Positions 9,935 through 18,151 of a stretch of 64,000 bases of DNA are shown here, piece by piece. Each line of letters begins with the position of its first letter. Position 1 is the stretch's first letter. The position numbers were made by a program, and so were the translations under genes. The notes under the pieces were generated by a model. It made no database searches and had not been told where the DNA came from. It worked only from the letters and a program-made list of their open reading frames with translations. The stretch covers positions 33,587 through 97,586 of the forward strand of contig NZ_JAGWDK010000025.1 of NCBI RefSeq assembly GCF_018398875.1, written 5' to 3'. This DNA comes from Bradyrhizobium sp. sGM-13 (GTDB lineage Bacteria; Pseudomonadota; Alphaproteobacteria; Rhizobiales; Xanthobacteraceae).

Positions 9935-11098
9935 CTAGCGGGTCTGCGCCCTGGCGCCTCGCTCCGCTTCCCACGCCTGGAACTGCTTGAAGAGCGCTTC
10001 CTTGTCCGCGTCGGTCTTGACGCTGGCCGCGGTCGTCGGGCTCTGCTTCAAGAATTCATCGAACCTGGCGCGCGACACGGCCTCGACATTGTGGGTCTTG
10101 AGCCATTGCTCGGCAACCGGCAGGCGCTGCCAGTCAGGGAGCGGCGCCGACAGCGAGACCTCCTTCCACTTCGGGTGGAACGGCGGGTTCTGGAACGTCG
10201 GAAACTTCGTGAAGAAGGCGTCCACGAACTGAGCCAGCTTGCGGTAGCGCTCCGTGTTGGGCGCCCAGTTGTAGGCCGCGAGCACCGCGGGCACGGCAAT
10301 GGTATCGACCTTCGCGCCTTCGGCGATCAGGTTGGGATAGTCCTTCGAGGTCAGGGTGGCCGGCAAATAGTCGCCCTGCAGCGGCCGCGAATAGTCGACC
10401 GGAACCAGGTGGAAACGATCGTCCTTGAACGCGGCGACGGATTTGTACGGTTTGCCGCCGACGGCAATCACGGCGTCGATCTCGCCAGCCCGCATTCTCT
10501 CCATCGCGATGCGCTGCTCGAGATAGAGGAAATTCGGTTTGATGCCGAGCCGTTCGAACACGATCGCGGCGGTTACGAAGGTGCCGCCATTGGGAAGGTC
10601 GACGCTGACCTTTTTGCCGTTGAGCTGGCTGATGTTGGTCACCGACTTCGATGCGAGGACGTACATCTCTTCATTGTAGAGCTTCGTCACGTAGGTGAAC
10701 TGCTTCTTGATGTCCTTGGCGAAGCCTTTCTTCTCGAGATAGTCGAGCGTGTCGGCACGCACGATGCCGAGGTCGACACCCTGCAGGAACAGGATGTCGG
10801 CCACGCTTTGTACAGAACCGCGCCCGACGATCGGAAGTACGCGCAACTTGTTTCCGTCGTCGAGCACGGAAGCGAGGTCGGCGCCGAACTGCACGTAGGT
10901 GCCGCCGATCGTTCCAGAGATCAGTGTGACTGTGTTGGCGTTCAGCGCCTGCTTGGTGGAAACCGAGCCGAACTGGAAAATCGCCTTCAAACTTTCGCTG
11001 ACCTTGGCCGGATCGTATTCCTTCTCAGCGGCCTTGGCCGCCGTATTGCTGCATGCCACCGTGATGGCAAGCAATGCCATTCCCATTAAGTGCCGCAT
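9935..11098 (-). CDS. TAXI-family TRAP transporter solute-binding protein
   Basis: This 387-residue periplasmic binding protein has a cleavable-looking signal (about residues 1-24, MGMALLAITVACSNTAAKAA region; a Cys at about 16 might instead be a lipobox). The TAXI domain follows: TLISGTIGGTYVQFGADLASVL, where TxGxxY-like ligand contacts are usual, then GVDLGIVRADTLDYLEKKGF, KVSVDLPNGGTFVTAAIVFERLG and GEIDAVIAVGGKPYKSV. No TRAP membrane subunits are nearby, so it may serve a distant permease or act as a sensor partner. A Sel1-like gene is encoded 44 bp upstream in the same direction, so the two may be cotranscribed. Confidence 0.88.
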   Translation of the reverse strand: MRHLMGMALLAITVACSNTAAKAAEKEYDPAKVSESLKAIFQFGSVSTKQALNANTVTLISGTIGGTYVQFGADLASVLDDGNKLRVLPIVGRGSVQSVADILFLQGVDLGIVRADTLDYLEKKGFAKDIKKQFTYVTKLYNEEMYVLASKSVTNISQLNGKKVSVDLPNGGTFVTAAIVFERLGIKPNFLYLEQRIAMERMRAGEIDAVIAVGGKPYKSVAAFKDDRFHLVPVDYSRPLQGDYLPATLTSKDYPNLIAEGAKVDTIAVPAVLAAYNWAPNTERYRKLAQFVDAFFTKFPTFQNPPFHPKWKEVSLSAPLPDWQRLPVAEQWLKTHNVEAVSRARFDEFLKQSPTTAASVKTDADKEALFKQFQAWEAERGARAQTR

Positions 11099-11142
11099 GG
11101 GTTCCTCTGCGCTGGTCTTGAGTAATTTTCTTGAGTAATTGC

Positions 11143-12246
11143 CTAGTTCTGCAACTGGCCGAGCCGCCGCTTCGCATCAGGCGACCCGAGCTGGGCGGCC
11201 TTCTGGTACCAGAGCCGCGCCGCCGCCGGATCGGGCGTGACGCTGCGCAAGTCCTGGCTGCCCAGCACTTGCGGATCATACGTTCCGGCCAGCATCAATG
11301 CCGCCTCCGCCTCCTGCGCGTCCGCCGCGCGCTCAAGCAATAGTCGGGCGGAAGTAATGTCGCCGATCGCAAGCAGGCCTTTCGCTCGCTTCAGCAACGC
11401 CGCAAGTTCTTCCGGATCGATGCGACGTGCCGGAGCCGCCTCGCGCGCGGGCTCATGTACGGCCGGTGCGGCCGCGGCAACTGGGGCCGCCGGATTGATC
11501 GCAGCGACGACGTCGTTGGATGCTTCGCGCGCCACCGGCTCAGGCACCGCGACCTTGCCCTTGAGTGCGCTCTGATAGGCGGCGGCAATTTCGTCGCGCG
11601 TCGGCGACGCGGATGCCAGCGCGGTGGGCGGCGAGCGGCGAGCGGCTGCCATCTCCGCACCGGATGGCTCGGCGGCCAGCGGCGGCGCGGCAACGCGCTG
11701 CTGCGGCGGCTGGGGCTCCGGCACCGCCGCGGCGAGCTGGTCGGCTGGCGGCGCGATGCCGCCGCCACCGCCGCCGAGCGAGGCGTTGAAGATGACGGCC
11801 CGGGTCGAGTCGATCGAAAACAGCGCGAGAACGGCCGCGATCGCCGACACGATCACGACGCCGGTTACAATGCGCCCGGCCCGCGCCTTCTTCAGGCCGC
11901 CGCTGCCGAACCTTCCGCTGCCGAACGTATATTCGGAAAGCTGCTGATGCGACTCCTCCTCGTAGTTGGAGAGGAAAAGCGGCACCGGCTCGTGTGGCGG
12001 GAGCTCCTCCGGCAGCACATCAGTCCGCTCAAACGACGGCGCAAAAGACTGCGCATATTGCGGCTGTTCGTATTGCGGCTGCTCATATCGGGGCTGTTCG
12101 TATTGAGGCTGTTCGTATCGGGGTTGCTCGTATCGAAGCTGCTCGTACCGAGGCTGATCGGCCTCGTACAACCGAGGATCGCTGATGGCTTCGTCGAATC
12201 TGTCGAACGGATCTCTCGCCTGAACCGGCTTGATGTTCTCCGCCAT
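11143..12246 (-). CDS. Sel1/TPR-like membrane protein with YEQPx repeats
   Basis: This 367-residue protein starts at the ATG at 12246, with GGGGAG 8 bases upstream. After about 32 residues come seven pentapeptide repeats (consensus R/Q-Y-E-Q-P). A single membrane helix (IVTGVVIVSAIAAVLALFSI, about residues 125-144) follows, then a Pro/Ala-rich spacer. The C-terminal part has tetratricopeptide/Sel1-like helices: LLKRAKGLLAIGDITSARLL, AAAALMLAGTYD-like text and AARLWYQKAAQLGSPDAKRRL. It is probably anchored in the inner membrane with the repeat in the cytoplasm and the Sel1-like part in the periplasm. Sel1 repeats mediate protein contacts, and the partner is unknown. Transcription runs towards the TAXI gene 44 bp downstream. 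Confidence 0.8.
   Translation of the reverse strand: MAENIKPVQARDPFDRFDEAISDPRLYEADQPRYEQLRYEQPRYEQPQYEQPRYEQPQYEQPQYAQSFAPSFERTDVLPEELPPHEPVPLFLSNYEEESHQQLSEYTFGSGRFGSGGLKKARAGRIVTGVVIVSAIAAVLALFSIDSTRAVIFNASLGGGGGGIAPPADQLAAAVPEPQPPQQRVAAPPLAAEPSGAEMAAARRSPPTALASASPTRDEIAAAYQSALKGKVAVPEPVAREASNDVVAAINPAAPVAAAAPAVHEPAREAAPARRIDPEELAALLKRAKGLLAIGDITSARLLLERAADAQEAEAALMLAGTYDPQVLGSQDLRSVTPDPAAARLWYQKAAQLGSPDAKRRLGQLQN
12046..12150 (-). repeat. Seven-copy 15-bp coding tandem repeat
   Basis: The repeat encodes RYEQL, RYEQP, RYEQP, QYEQP, RYEQP, QYEQP and QYAQS on the minus strand. The DNA units are nearly identical, so the array could expand or contract by in-frame slippage. Confidence 0.9.
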
Positions 12247-12588
12247 GATGATGCTCCCCACTACTGAACGCAACGACGGGCGTCCCCCTGCACCTACTTC
12301 TTGCTCTTATTGACGTACAGGCGCCCCTTCACTGATGGTTAAAATCGCACACGGAATGGGCTCAAAAAACGGCGGAGGCTGGTGGGAATGAGGAGATATT
12401 TTGGTATGATTGAGGCAAACTAGCGGCATCCTGCCGTTTGAAAACACGCATTGTTACCGAGAAACTATATCGGTGAGATGAAATTCATGCCGCAGATGCG
12501 AAAAAATGTGCGTCGCTGGTCCGCGCATCGCACAGACCGCTCTCGCTTCTTCCGAGTGGGCGACTAAGTTCAACGATGATCCCGCACC
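12247..12588. other. 342-bp gap between two leftward genes
   Basis: I see no coding frame here with a credible start. An imperfect hairpin at about 12418-12443 (CAAAC, CGGCA, TCC, TGCCG, TTTG) could end transcription from the quinone-oxidoreductase gene. The gap is less GC-rich than the surrounding genes, for example at 12395-12480, where the promoter of the Sel1-like gene probably lies. Confidence 0.35.
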
Positions 12589-13563
12589 TCAGGGATGCAG
12601 GATCACCTTGCCCATCGCTTTGCGGCCGGCAAGCACCTTCAGCGCTTCGGCGGTTTCTGCCAGCGGAAAGGTGCGGTCGACATGCGAGGAAATCTTGCCT
12701 TCCGCCGTCCACTTCACGAGCTTTTCCAGGTTGGCGCGGTTCTTCTCGGGATTGACCCTGGTCCAGGCACCCCAGAACACGCCGCGGATATCGCAGCCCT
12801 TGAGCAGCGCGAGGTTGAGCGGCATCTTCGGAATGTCGCCCGCCGCAAAGCCGATCACCAGGAAGCGGCCTTCCCAGGCGATCGAGCGCAAGGCGGCTTC
12901 GGCGTAAGTGCCGCCGACCGGATCGAAGATGATGTCGACGCCCTTGCCCCCGGTGAGCCGACGCAAACCCTCTTTTAAATCTTCCTTGCTGTAGTTCAGC
13001 GTCAGCTCGGCGCCGTGCGCCTTGGCAAATTCCAGCTTCTCGTCCGACGACGCGCAGGCGATCACCTTCAGGCCCATTAGCTTGCCGAGCTCGCAGGCTG
13101 CAAGGCCGGTGCCGCCGGCAGCGCCCAGCACGGCAAGCGTCTCGCCGGGTTTCGGGCTGGCACGATCTTCCAGGGCGTGCAGTGCCGTGCCGTAGATGAT
13201 GATGATCCCCGCGGCGCGGTCAAAATCCAGATTGTCGGGGATCTTCACGATCGAGCTTGCCGGCAGTGCGATCTTTTCGCGCGCGCCGTTGTGGCCGCAG
13301 GATGCCACAACGCGGTCACCGACCTTCAGATCGGTGACGCCGGCGCCGACGCTTTCGATCACGCCGGCAACTTCGGCAGCTGGCGAAAACGGGAACGGCG
13401 GCTTGATCTGGTACTTGCCCTGGATCATCAGGATGTCGAAGAAATTCAGCGCCGCGGCCTTGATCGCGATCACGGCCTGTCCCGGTTCGGCCACCGGATC
13501 GGGCACGTCGGCCAGCACGAGATCGTCCGGTTGGCAATATTGCGAGCAGAGAATGGCTTTCAT
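12589..13563 (-). CDS. NAD(P)H:quinone oxidoreductase, MDR superfamily
   Basis: This 324-residue zinc-independent medium-chain dehydrogenase/reductase of the QOR type should reduce quinones or enoyl-type substrates with NADPH. It has the MDR GroES-like N-terminal domain (VIAIKAAALNFFDILMIQG and SPAAEVAGVIESVGAGVTDLKVGDRV). The Rossmann domain follows, with LAVLGAAGGTGLAACELGKLMG and GVDIIFDPVGG. The cysteines that bind structural zinc are absent. The ATG at 13563 has AGGTG 7 bases upstream. The in-frame GTG two codons earlier is less likely. It is divergent from a dienoyl-CoA-reductase-like SDR with 112 bp between. Confidence 0.92.
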   Translation of the reverse strand: MKAILCSQYCQPDDLVLADVPDPVAEPGQAVIAIKAAALNFFDILMIQGKYQIKPPFPFSPAAEVAGVIESVGAGVTDLKVGDRVVASCGHNGAREKIALPASSIVKIPDNLDFDRAAGIIIIYGTALHALEDRASPKPGETLAVLGAAGGTGLAACELGKLMGLKVIACASSDEKLEFAKAHGAELTLNYSKEDLKEGLRRLTGGKGVDIIFDPVGGTYAEAALRSIAWEGRFLVIGFAAGDIPKMPLNLALLKGCDIRGVFWGAWTRVNPEKNRANLEKLVKWTAEGKISSHVDRTFPLAETAEALKVLAGRKAMGKVILHP

Positions 13564-13675
13564 GGACACACCTGATTTCGGACCGACGATGGGCTGACTG
13601 CTTCATGCCGGATTTGAAGCCGGGCTACAATCCGATTCCGACGCATGTCTCGCGCGGGTGAAGGGGATTCAAACG

Positions 13676-14515
13676 ATGTTTGAAAACAGCCTGTTGGCCG
13701 GAAAACGGATATTGGTCACCGGTGGCGGCTCGGGCCTTGGAGCGGCGATGGGACGCCGCTTCGTCGAGCTTGGCGCAGAGCTCGTCATCTGCGGCCGACG
13801 GCTCGAATTGCTGGAGGCCACTGCCGTGCAGATGCGCGCGGAGCTCGGCGGCAAGGTCACCGCAATCCGATGCGATATTCGCGACGGCGCCTCCGTCGAT
13901 GCAATGATGGACCAGATCTGGCGGGAGGCGCCGATCGACGTGCTGGTCAACAATGCTGCCGCGACCTTCATCGCGCAGACCGAGCATCTTTCGTTCCGCG
14001 CGGCGGATGCGATCCTGGCGCCGACGCTGCATGGCACGATGTACTGCACCCTCGCCGCGGGCAGGCGCTGGATCGACGGCAAGCACGAGGGCGTGGTGCT
14101 GAGCATACTCTCGACCTCGACGATCACCGGCCGCGCTTTCACGGTACCGTCGGCGATGGCGAAGTCCGCTGTGCTCGCGATGACCAAAAGTCTTGCGGTG
14201 GAATGGGGGCCGAAGGGCGTGCGTACGGTTGCGATCGCGCCCGGCGCGTTTCCGACTCCGGGCGCGTCGGGTCAGCTCCGTCCCGAGGGCCGCGATGAAA
14301 GCTGGGCGCAACGCAATCCGCTTGGCCGCGCCGGCGAGCATGGCGAACTTGCGAATCTCGCGAGCTTTCTGATTTCCGACCAGGCCGGTTACATCAATGG
14401 CGAGATGGTGGTGCAGGATGGCGGCGCGCATTTGCGCAGTTCCGGTGCCGAGGATCTGCTGCAATGGACCGATGCACAGTGGCAGAAGCAGCGCGAGCGC
14501 CGTTCCAGGGACTGA
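13676..14515 (+). CDS. 2,4-dienoyl-CoA-reductase-like short-chain dehydrogenase
   Basis: This 279-residue SDR has the NADP motif TGGGSGLG (about residues 15-22) and NNAAATF. The usual catalytic Tyr-x-x-x-Lys is replaced by Ser159-x-x-x-Lys163 in TVPSAMAKSAVLAMTKSLAV. That Ser/Lys pair, the following AVEWGP and the C-terminal GRAGEHGELANLASFLISD / GYINGE region closely resemble mitochondrial 2,4-dienoyl-CoA reductase (DECR1), known to use Ser and Lys there. A role in unsaturated fatty-acid beta-oxidation is therefore inferred. The ATG at 13676 has AAGGGG about 9 bases upstream. It is divergent from the quinone oxidoreductase. Confidence 0.85.
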   Translation: MFENSLLAGKRILVTGGGSGLGAAMGRRFVELGAELVICGRRLELLEATAVQMRAELGGKVTAIRCDIRDGASVDAMMDQIWREAPIDVLVNNAAATFIAQTEHLSFRAADAILAPTLHGTMYCTLAAGRRWIDGKHEGVVLSILSTSTITGRAFTVPSAMAKSAVLAMTKSLAVEWGPKGVRTVAIAPGAFPTPGASGQLRPEGRDESWAQRNPLGRAGEHGELANLASFLISDQAGYINGEMVVQDGGAHLRSSGAEDLLQWTDAQWQKQRERRSRD

Positions 14516-14680
14516 AGTCGACACCCGTGCTCTGAATTCGAAGGTATCAGGGACGAAGCCTCGCCGCGGCGGTGAGTAACACCGTAACTGCCTTCCCAAA
14601 AAAGCATTTCCCGGCTATCCATCCCCGGCGGCGCGATGCGCCCGCGGGCCATCTTCCAGTCACAATAATGAGGGAACCAG

Positions 14681-15316
14681 TTGTCCGTGTTGCGAATACT
14701 GGCATTTCTGGTTGCGATTGCGGCGTTGTGCGGGACGACAGCCCTCGCGCAAACACCGAGCCCTGCTTCGAAGGGCGCCAAGGATTCAGGCAAGGCGGCA
14801 CCTGCACCAGCACCTGCACCCGCGGCAAAGAAGCCGGAACCGGCAGCGGCTGCTGCCGCGGGCGGCGCGGAACCTACCTTGATCGGTCAGTACGGCACCT
14901 GGGGCGCCTACACGGCGGCGCCGAACGGCAAGAAGGTTTGCTTTGCGCTGGCGAAGCCGTCGTCGTCGAAAACCAATCCGCCGAATCGTCCGCGCGATCC
15001 CGCCTACGCCTTCGTCTCGACGCGTCCGGCGGAAAAGGTCTTCAACGAGGTCTCGATCATGATCGGCTACGCGCTGAAGCCAGGCTCGGAATCCTCTCTT
15101 GAGGTCGGCGGCGCGTCCTACGCGATGTATACCCAGGGCGATGGGCTCTGGATCAAGAACGCCGCGGAGGAAGAGCAGATGGTCAACGCCATGCGCAAAT
15201 CTACCGAGGTCACCATCAAGGGCGTCTCTGCCAAGGGCACCGAGACCACGGACGTCTTCTCGCTCAAGGGGCTGTCCCAGGCGCTCGACCGGCTGGCGCA
15301 GGATTGCAAGCGCTAG
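14681..15316 (+). CDS. Invasion-associated locus B (IalB) family secreted protein
   Basis: This 211-residue exported protein has a signal peptide (LRILAFLVAIAALCGTTALAQ, about residues 3-22, cleavage after ALA). A Pro/Ala/Lys-rich linker follows, then the IalB domain: GQYGTWGAYTAAPNGKKVCFA, DPAYAFVSTRP, VFNEVSIMIGYAL and SYAMYTQGDGLWIKNAAEE. IalB of Bartonella helps invasion of erythrocytes. In environmental alphaproteobacteria the family is common and its role is unknown. The start is a TTG at 14681 (GAGGGA 7 bases upstream) or the GTG at 14687. No ATG gives the signal peptide. Confidence 0.88.
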   Translation: MSVLRILAFLVAIAALCGTTALAQTPSPASKGAKDSGKAAPAPAPAPAAKKPEPAAAAAAGGAEPTLIGQYGTWGAYTAAPNGKKVCFALAKPSSSKTNPPNRPRDPAYAFVSTRPAEKVFNEVSIMIGYALKPGSESSLEVGGASYAMYTQGDGLWIKNAAEEEQMVNAMRKSTEVTIKGVSAKGTETTDVFSLKGLSQALDRLAQDCKR

Positions 15317-15378
15317 ACGGCATTTAAGCCCAGAATGACGTTGTTTAGGGGCCGGGGAAGGCCTATTTGATTGACTTC

Positions 15379-15456
15379 GTAGGGTGGGCAAAGGCGCAAA
15401 GCGCCATGCCCACCATTGACGTTTGTGGTGGGCACGCTGCGCTTTGCCCACCCTAC
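15379..15456. repeat. Intergenic palindrome, family A copy 1
   Basis: Arms GTAGGGTGGGCAAAG and CTTTGCCCACCCTAC are exact inverted repeats at the two ends, with a second nested pair GCCCACC/GGTGGGC. A second copy lies at 50257-50347. It separates the IalB gene from rlmN and can fold into a long hairpin. Confidence 0.9.
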
Positions 15457-15484
15457 GCCGCCCCCAACCATCTCGTGTGACTTA

Positions 15485-16684
15485 ATGACGCTTTCATCTT
15501 CCGTGGCACCGCTGGAGAAGGTTCCGCTCGAAGCCTATGTGCCGCCGGCAAGGCCGTCGCTGATCGGCCTGTCGCGCGCCGAGATCGCCGACCGGCTCGG
15601 CGAGATCGGCGTTGCGCCTGCGCAGCGCAAGATGCGCACGCAACAGCTCTGGCACTGGATGTACTTTCGCGGCGCCAAATCCTTTGCGGAGATGACCAGC
15701 GTCTCCAAGGACATGCGCGCGCAACTCGAGCAGCATTTTACCGTCGATCGTCCCGAAGTGGTGGCCGAGCAGGTTTCCAACGACGGCACCCGCAAATGGC
15801 TGTTGCGCCTGCCGAGCGGCGACGCGTTCCAGAAAGCGCATGAAGTCGAGTGCGTCTACATCCCCGAAACCGATCGCGGCACGCTCTGCGTTTCCTCGCA
15901 GGTCGGCTGCACGCTGAATTGCTCGTTCTGCCACACCGGCACGCAACGGCTGGTGCGCAACCTCACCGCGGGCGAAATCGTCGGCCAGATCATGGTGGCG
16001 CGCGACCGTCTCAACGACTGGGCCGATCGCGAGACACCGACCGGCAGTCGCCTCGTCACCAATATCGTCATGATGGGCATGGGCGAGCCGCTCTATAATT
16101 TCGACGCGGTGCGCGACGCGCTGCTGATTACAGCCGACAACGAAGGCATCGGCATTTCCCGCCGGCGCATCACGCTGTCGACCTCGGGCGTGGTGCCCAA
16201 CATCATCCGCACCGGCGAGGAGATCGGCGTCATGCTCGCGATCTCGCTGCACGCGGTTCGCGACGAATTGCGCAACGAGCTGGTGCCGCTGAACCGAAAA
16301 TATCCGATTGCCGAACTGCTGCAGGCCTGCCGCGATTACCCGGGCTCGTCGAACGCGCGGCGCATCACCTTCGAATATGTGATGCTCAAGGGCGTCAACG
16401 ATTCCCTCGACGACGCCAAGCTGCTGGTCAAGCTGCTCAAGGGCATTCCGGCCAAGATCAACCTGATCCCGTTCAACCCATGGCCGGGTTCGCGCTACGA
16501 GTGCTCGGATTGGGAGCAGATCGAAAAATTCTCCGAATACATCTTCAACGCCGGCTACTCCTCGCCGGTCCGCACGCCGCGCGGCCGCGATATCCTCGCC
16601 GCCTGCGGCCAGTTGAAGTCGGAGACCGAAAAACTGTCCGCGCGCGAGCGCCAGGCGCTCCGCGCCATGGCGATGACGGATTGA
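15485..16684 (+). CDS. rlmN: Dual-specificity rRNA/tRNA adenine-C2 methyltransferase RlmN
   Basis: This 399-residue radical-SAM enzyme methylates C2 of A2503 in 23S rRNA and A37 in some tRNAs. The radical-SAM cluster motif CTLNCSFCHTG is present (Cys-x3-Cys-x2-Cys), together with MMGMGEPLYNFD and the C-terminal region with PFNPWPGSRYECSDWEQI. The family's conserved methyl-carrying cysteine lies in the last part (SPVRTPRGRDILAACGQLK). I placed the start at the ATG at 15485; an upstream in-frame reading would begin inside the palindromic repeat. Length matches the alphaproteobacterial family (about 400). Confidence 0.97.
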   Translation: MTLSSSVAPLEKVPLEAYVPPARPSLIGLSRAEIADRLGEIGVAPAQRKMRTQQLWHWMYFRGAKSFAEMTSVSKDMRAQLEQHFTVDRPEVVAEQVSNDGTRKWLLRLPSGDAFQKAHEVECVYIPETDRGTLCVSSQVGCTLNCSFCHTGTQRLVRNLTAGEIVGQIMVARDRLNDWADRETPTGSRLVTNIVMMGMGEPLYNFDAVRDALLITADNEGIGISRRRITLSTSGVVPNIIRTGEEIGVMLAISLHAVRDELRNELVPLNRKYPIAELLQACRDYPGSSNARRITFEYVMLKGVNDSLDDAKLLVKLLKGIPAKINLIPFNPWPGSRYECSDWEQIEKFSEYIFNAGYSSPVRTPRGRDILAACGQLKSETEKLSARERQALRAMAMTD

Positions 16685-16713
16685 GCGATCCTCGCAATGA
16701 CGGTGCATGAACC

Positions 16714-17205
16714 ATGGCACTAGTCGGCCGCTTCTTCGTCATCCTGTTCGCCTTCCTCGCCGCCTGCTTCGTGGCGGGAATGATCGTGGTCGGCGCGGTG
16801 CTGTATCCGGAATTCAGCGATCTCGGCGGCGGACCGATCGACCAGGGCGCGCTGGATGTCGTGCTCGGCTTCGGCTTCATCTTCCTGTCCGGCTTTGCGC
16901 TGCTGCCGGCACTGGTGGTCGTGCTCATCACCGAAGCGTTCTACATCCGCAGCGTGCTCGCTTACGCCGTCGGCGGCGCGATTGTTGGCGCGGCCTGCTA
17001 TCTCGGCCTCGTCCCCTTCGACCCCGAGACGTTGACTTTTGATGGTATCGTGCGTCGTCATCTCGAAATCATGACCGGCGCCGGCATCGTCGCCGGCCTC
17101 GTCTACTGGCTGATCGCAGGCCGCACCGCCGGCGCCTGGCGCGAACCGGCGCCCCCGATAAAGCCGTTGCCGCCGCTGCCATCGCAGTCACGGCCATTCT
17201 CTTGA
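16714..17205 (+). CDS. Conserved four-helix membrane protein of unknown function
   Basis: This 163-residue protein has four predicted membrane segments: FFVILFAFLAACFVAGMIVV, VLGFGFIFLSGFALLPALVV, YAVGGAIVGAACYLGLVPF and GAGIVAGLVYWLIAG. A Pro-rich cytoplasmic tail follows. I do not recognise the family with confidence; it resembles small integral membrane proteins of Bradyrhizobium. It begins 29 bp after rlmN in the same direction, so the two may share a transcript. Confidence 0.75.
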   Translation: MALVGRFFVILFAFLAACFVAGMIVVGAVLYPEFSDLGGGPIDQGALDVVLGFGFIFLSGFALLPALVVVLITEAFYIRSVLAYAVGGAIVGAACYLGLVPFDPETLTFDGIVRRHLEIMTGAGIVAGLVYWLIAGRTAGAWREPAPPIKPLPPLPSQSRPFS

Positions 17206-17207
17206 TG

Positions 17208-17234
17208 CTTCTCCCACAACAAGGCGAGAAGGGA
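17208..17234. repeat. Remnant of a family C palindrome
   Basis: CTTCTCCCACAACAAGGCGAGAAG is an imperfect hairpin resembling the tips of the family C elements at 29571-29707 and 51999-52127, shown here split as CTTCTCCC and GCGAGAAG. It may act as a weak terminator after the 16714-17205 gene. Confidence 0.5.
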
Positions 17235-17284
17235 AGCGCGCTTGTGCCTTTTCATCCCCCATCGGCTCGGCTAAACCCCGCGCC

Positions 17285-18046
17285 ATGAACCGTACCGGAC
17301 TTATTATCGCGTTGGGCTTGTCGCTCGTTGTCGGACTGCTGTTTGGAATCTTTCCCGAACTCGACCTGAAGCTGGCGGCATTGTTCTACGATCCCGCGAG
17401 CACCTCGTTTCCATTAAAGCAGAACGGGCTTGCCGCATTCGCGCGCGATGCCGCGATGTGGATCGCCTGGGCGCTGGCGCTGCCGGCGCTGATTGCGATC
17501 GTCGCGAAGCTGCTACGGCCGGATCGGCCGATGCTGGTTCCAGGACGCGCGGCCGTGTTCCTGCTGGCCACCATCCTGCTCTCCGCGATCGTGCTGACCA
17601 ATCTGACCTTCAAGAGCCATTGGGGACGGCCAAGGCCGGTGGTGGTGACGGAGTTCAACGGCCCCTGGGAATTCGTGCCGTGGTGGGACCCGCGCGGGGC
17701 TTGCGGGCGTAATTGCTCATTCTTCTCGGGCGAGGGCGCCACCGCATTCTGGACCTACGCGCCCGCGGCGCTGACACCGCCGGCGTGGCGGCCGTTGGCC
17801 TATACGGCGGCGACTCTGTTCGGTATCGCGACCAGCGCGCTACGGATGGCGTTCGGCGGGCATTTCTTCACCGATGTCGCAGCCGCCGGCCTCGTCAGCT
17901 TTTTCGTGATCTGGCTGGCCTATGCTTGGATCTACCGCTGGCCGTCGACCAGGCTTACCGATGCGCAAATCGAAGCCGCGCTGGCGCGCTGGGGCTGGCC
18001 CGGCTACCGCCTGTGGCAGCGCTGGCGCGGGCGCGACGCAAGATAG
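17285..18046 (+). CDS. PAP2-superfamily membrane phosphatase
   Basis: This 253-residue integral membrane phosphatase probably acts on lipid phosphates such as undecaprenyl pyrophosphate, phosphatidylglycerol phosphate or lipid A. The three PAP2 motifs are visible. Motif 1 is KSHWGRPRP (Kx6RP, about residue 114). Motif 2 is FFSGEGATAF, in place of the usual PSGH. Motif 3 is LRMAFGGHFFTDV (Rx5Hx3D), holding the nucleophilic His. Six or so hydrophobic helices surround them. In motif 2 the Pro and the His of PSGH are Phe and Glu, so the catalytic acid may differ or be supplied elsewhere. It precedes argG by 105 bp. Confidence 0.87.
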   Translation: MNRTGLIIALGLSLVVGLLFGIFPELDLKLAALFYDPASTSFPLKQNGLAAFARDAAMWIAWALALPALIAIVAKLLRPDRPMLVPGRAAVFLLATILLSAIVLTNLTFKSHWGRPRPVVVTEFNGPWEFVPWWDPRGACGRNCSFFSGEGATAFWTYAPAALTPPAWRPLAYTAATLFGIATSALRMAFGGHFFTDVAAAGLVSFFVIWLAYAWIYRWPSTRLTDAQIEAALARWGWPGYRLWQRWRGRDAR

Positions 18047-18151
18047 TCCGTCCCCAGCCGCCAAGCGCCATTAAACGCGTGCCCACGGCGGCGAAATTTG
18101 TTATTCGCCGCCCTCAAACGACATCCGCTATTTCGACCGATTGGAAGCTCG

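Noticed and set aside
15379..15456. Reading rlmN from an earlier in-frame start at 15416
   Set aside because: The added residues come from the palindromic repeat and are not seen in RlmN proteins; the ATG at 15485 fits.
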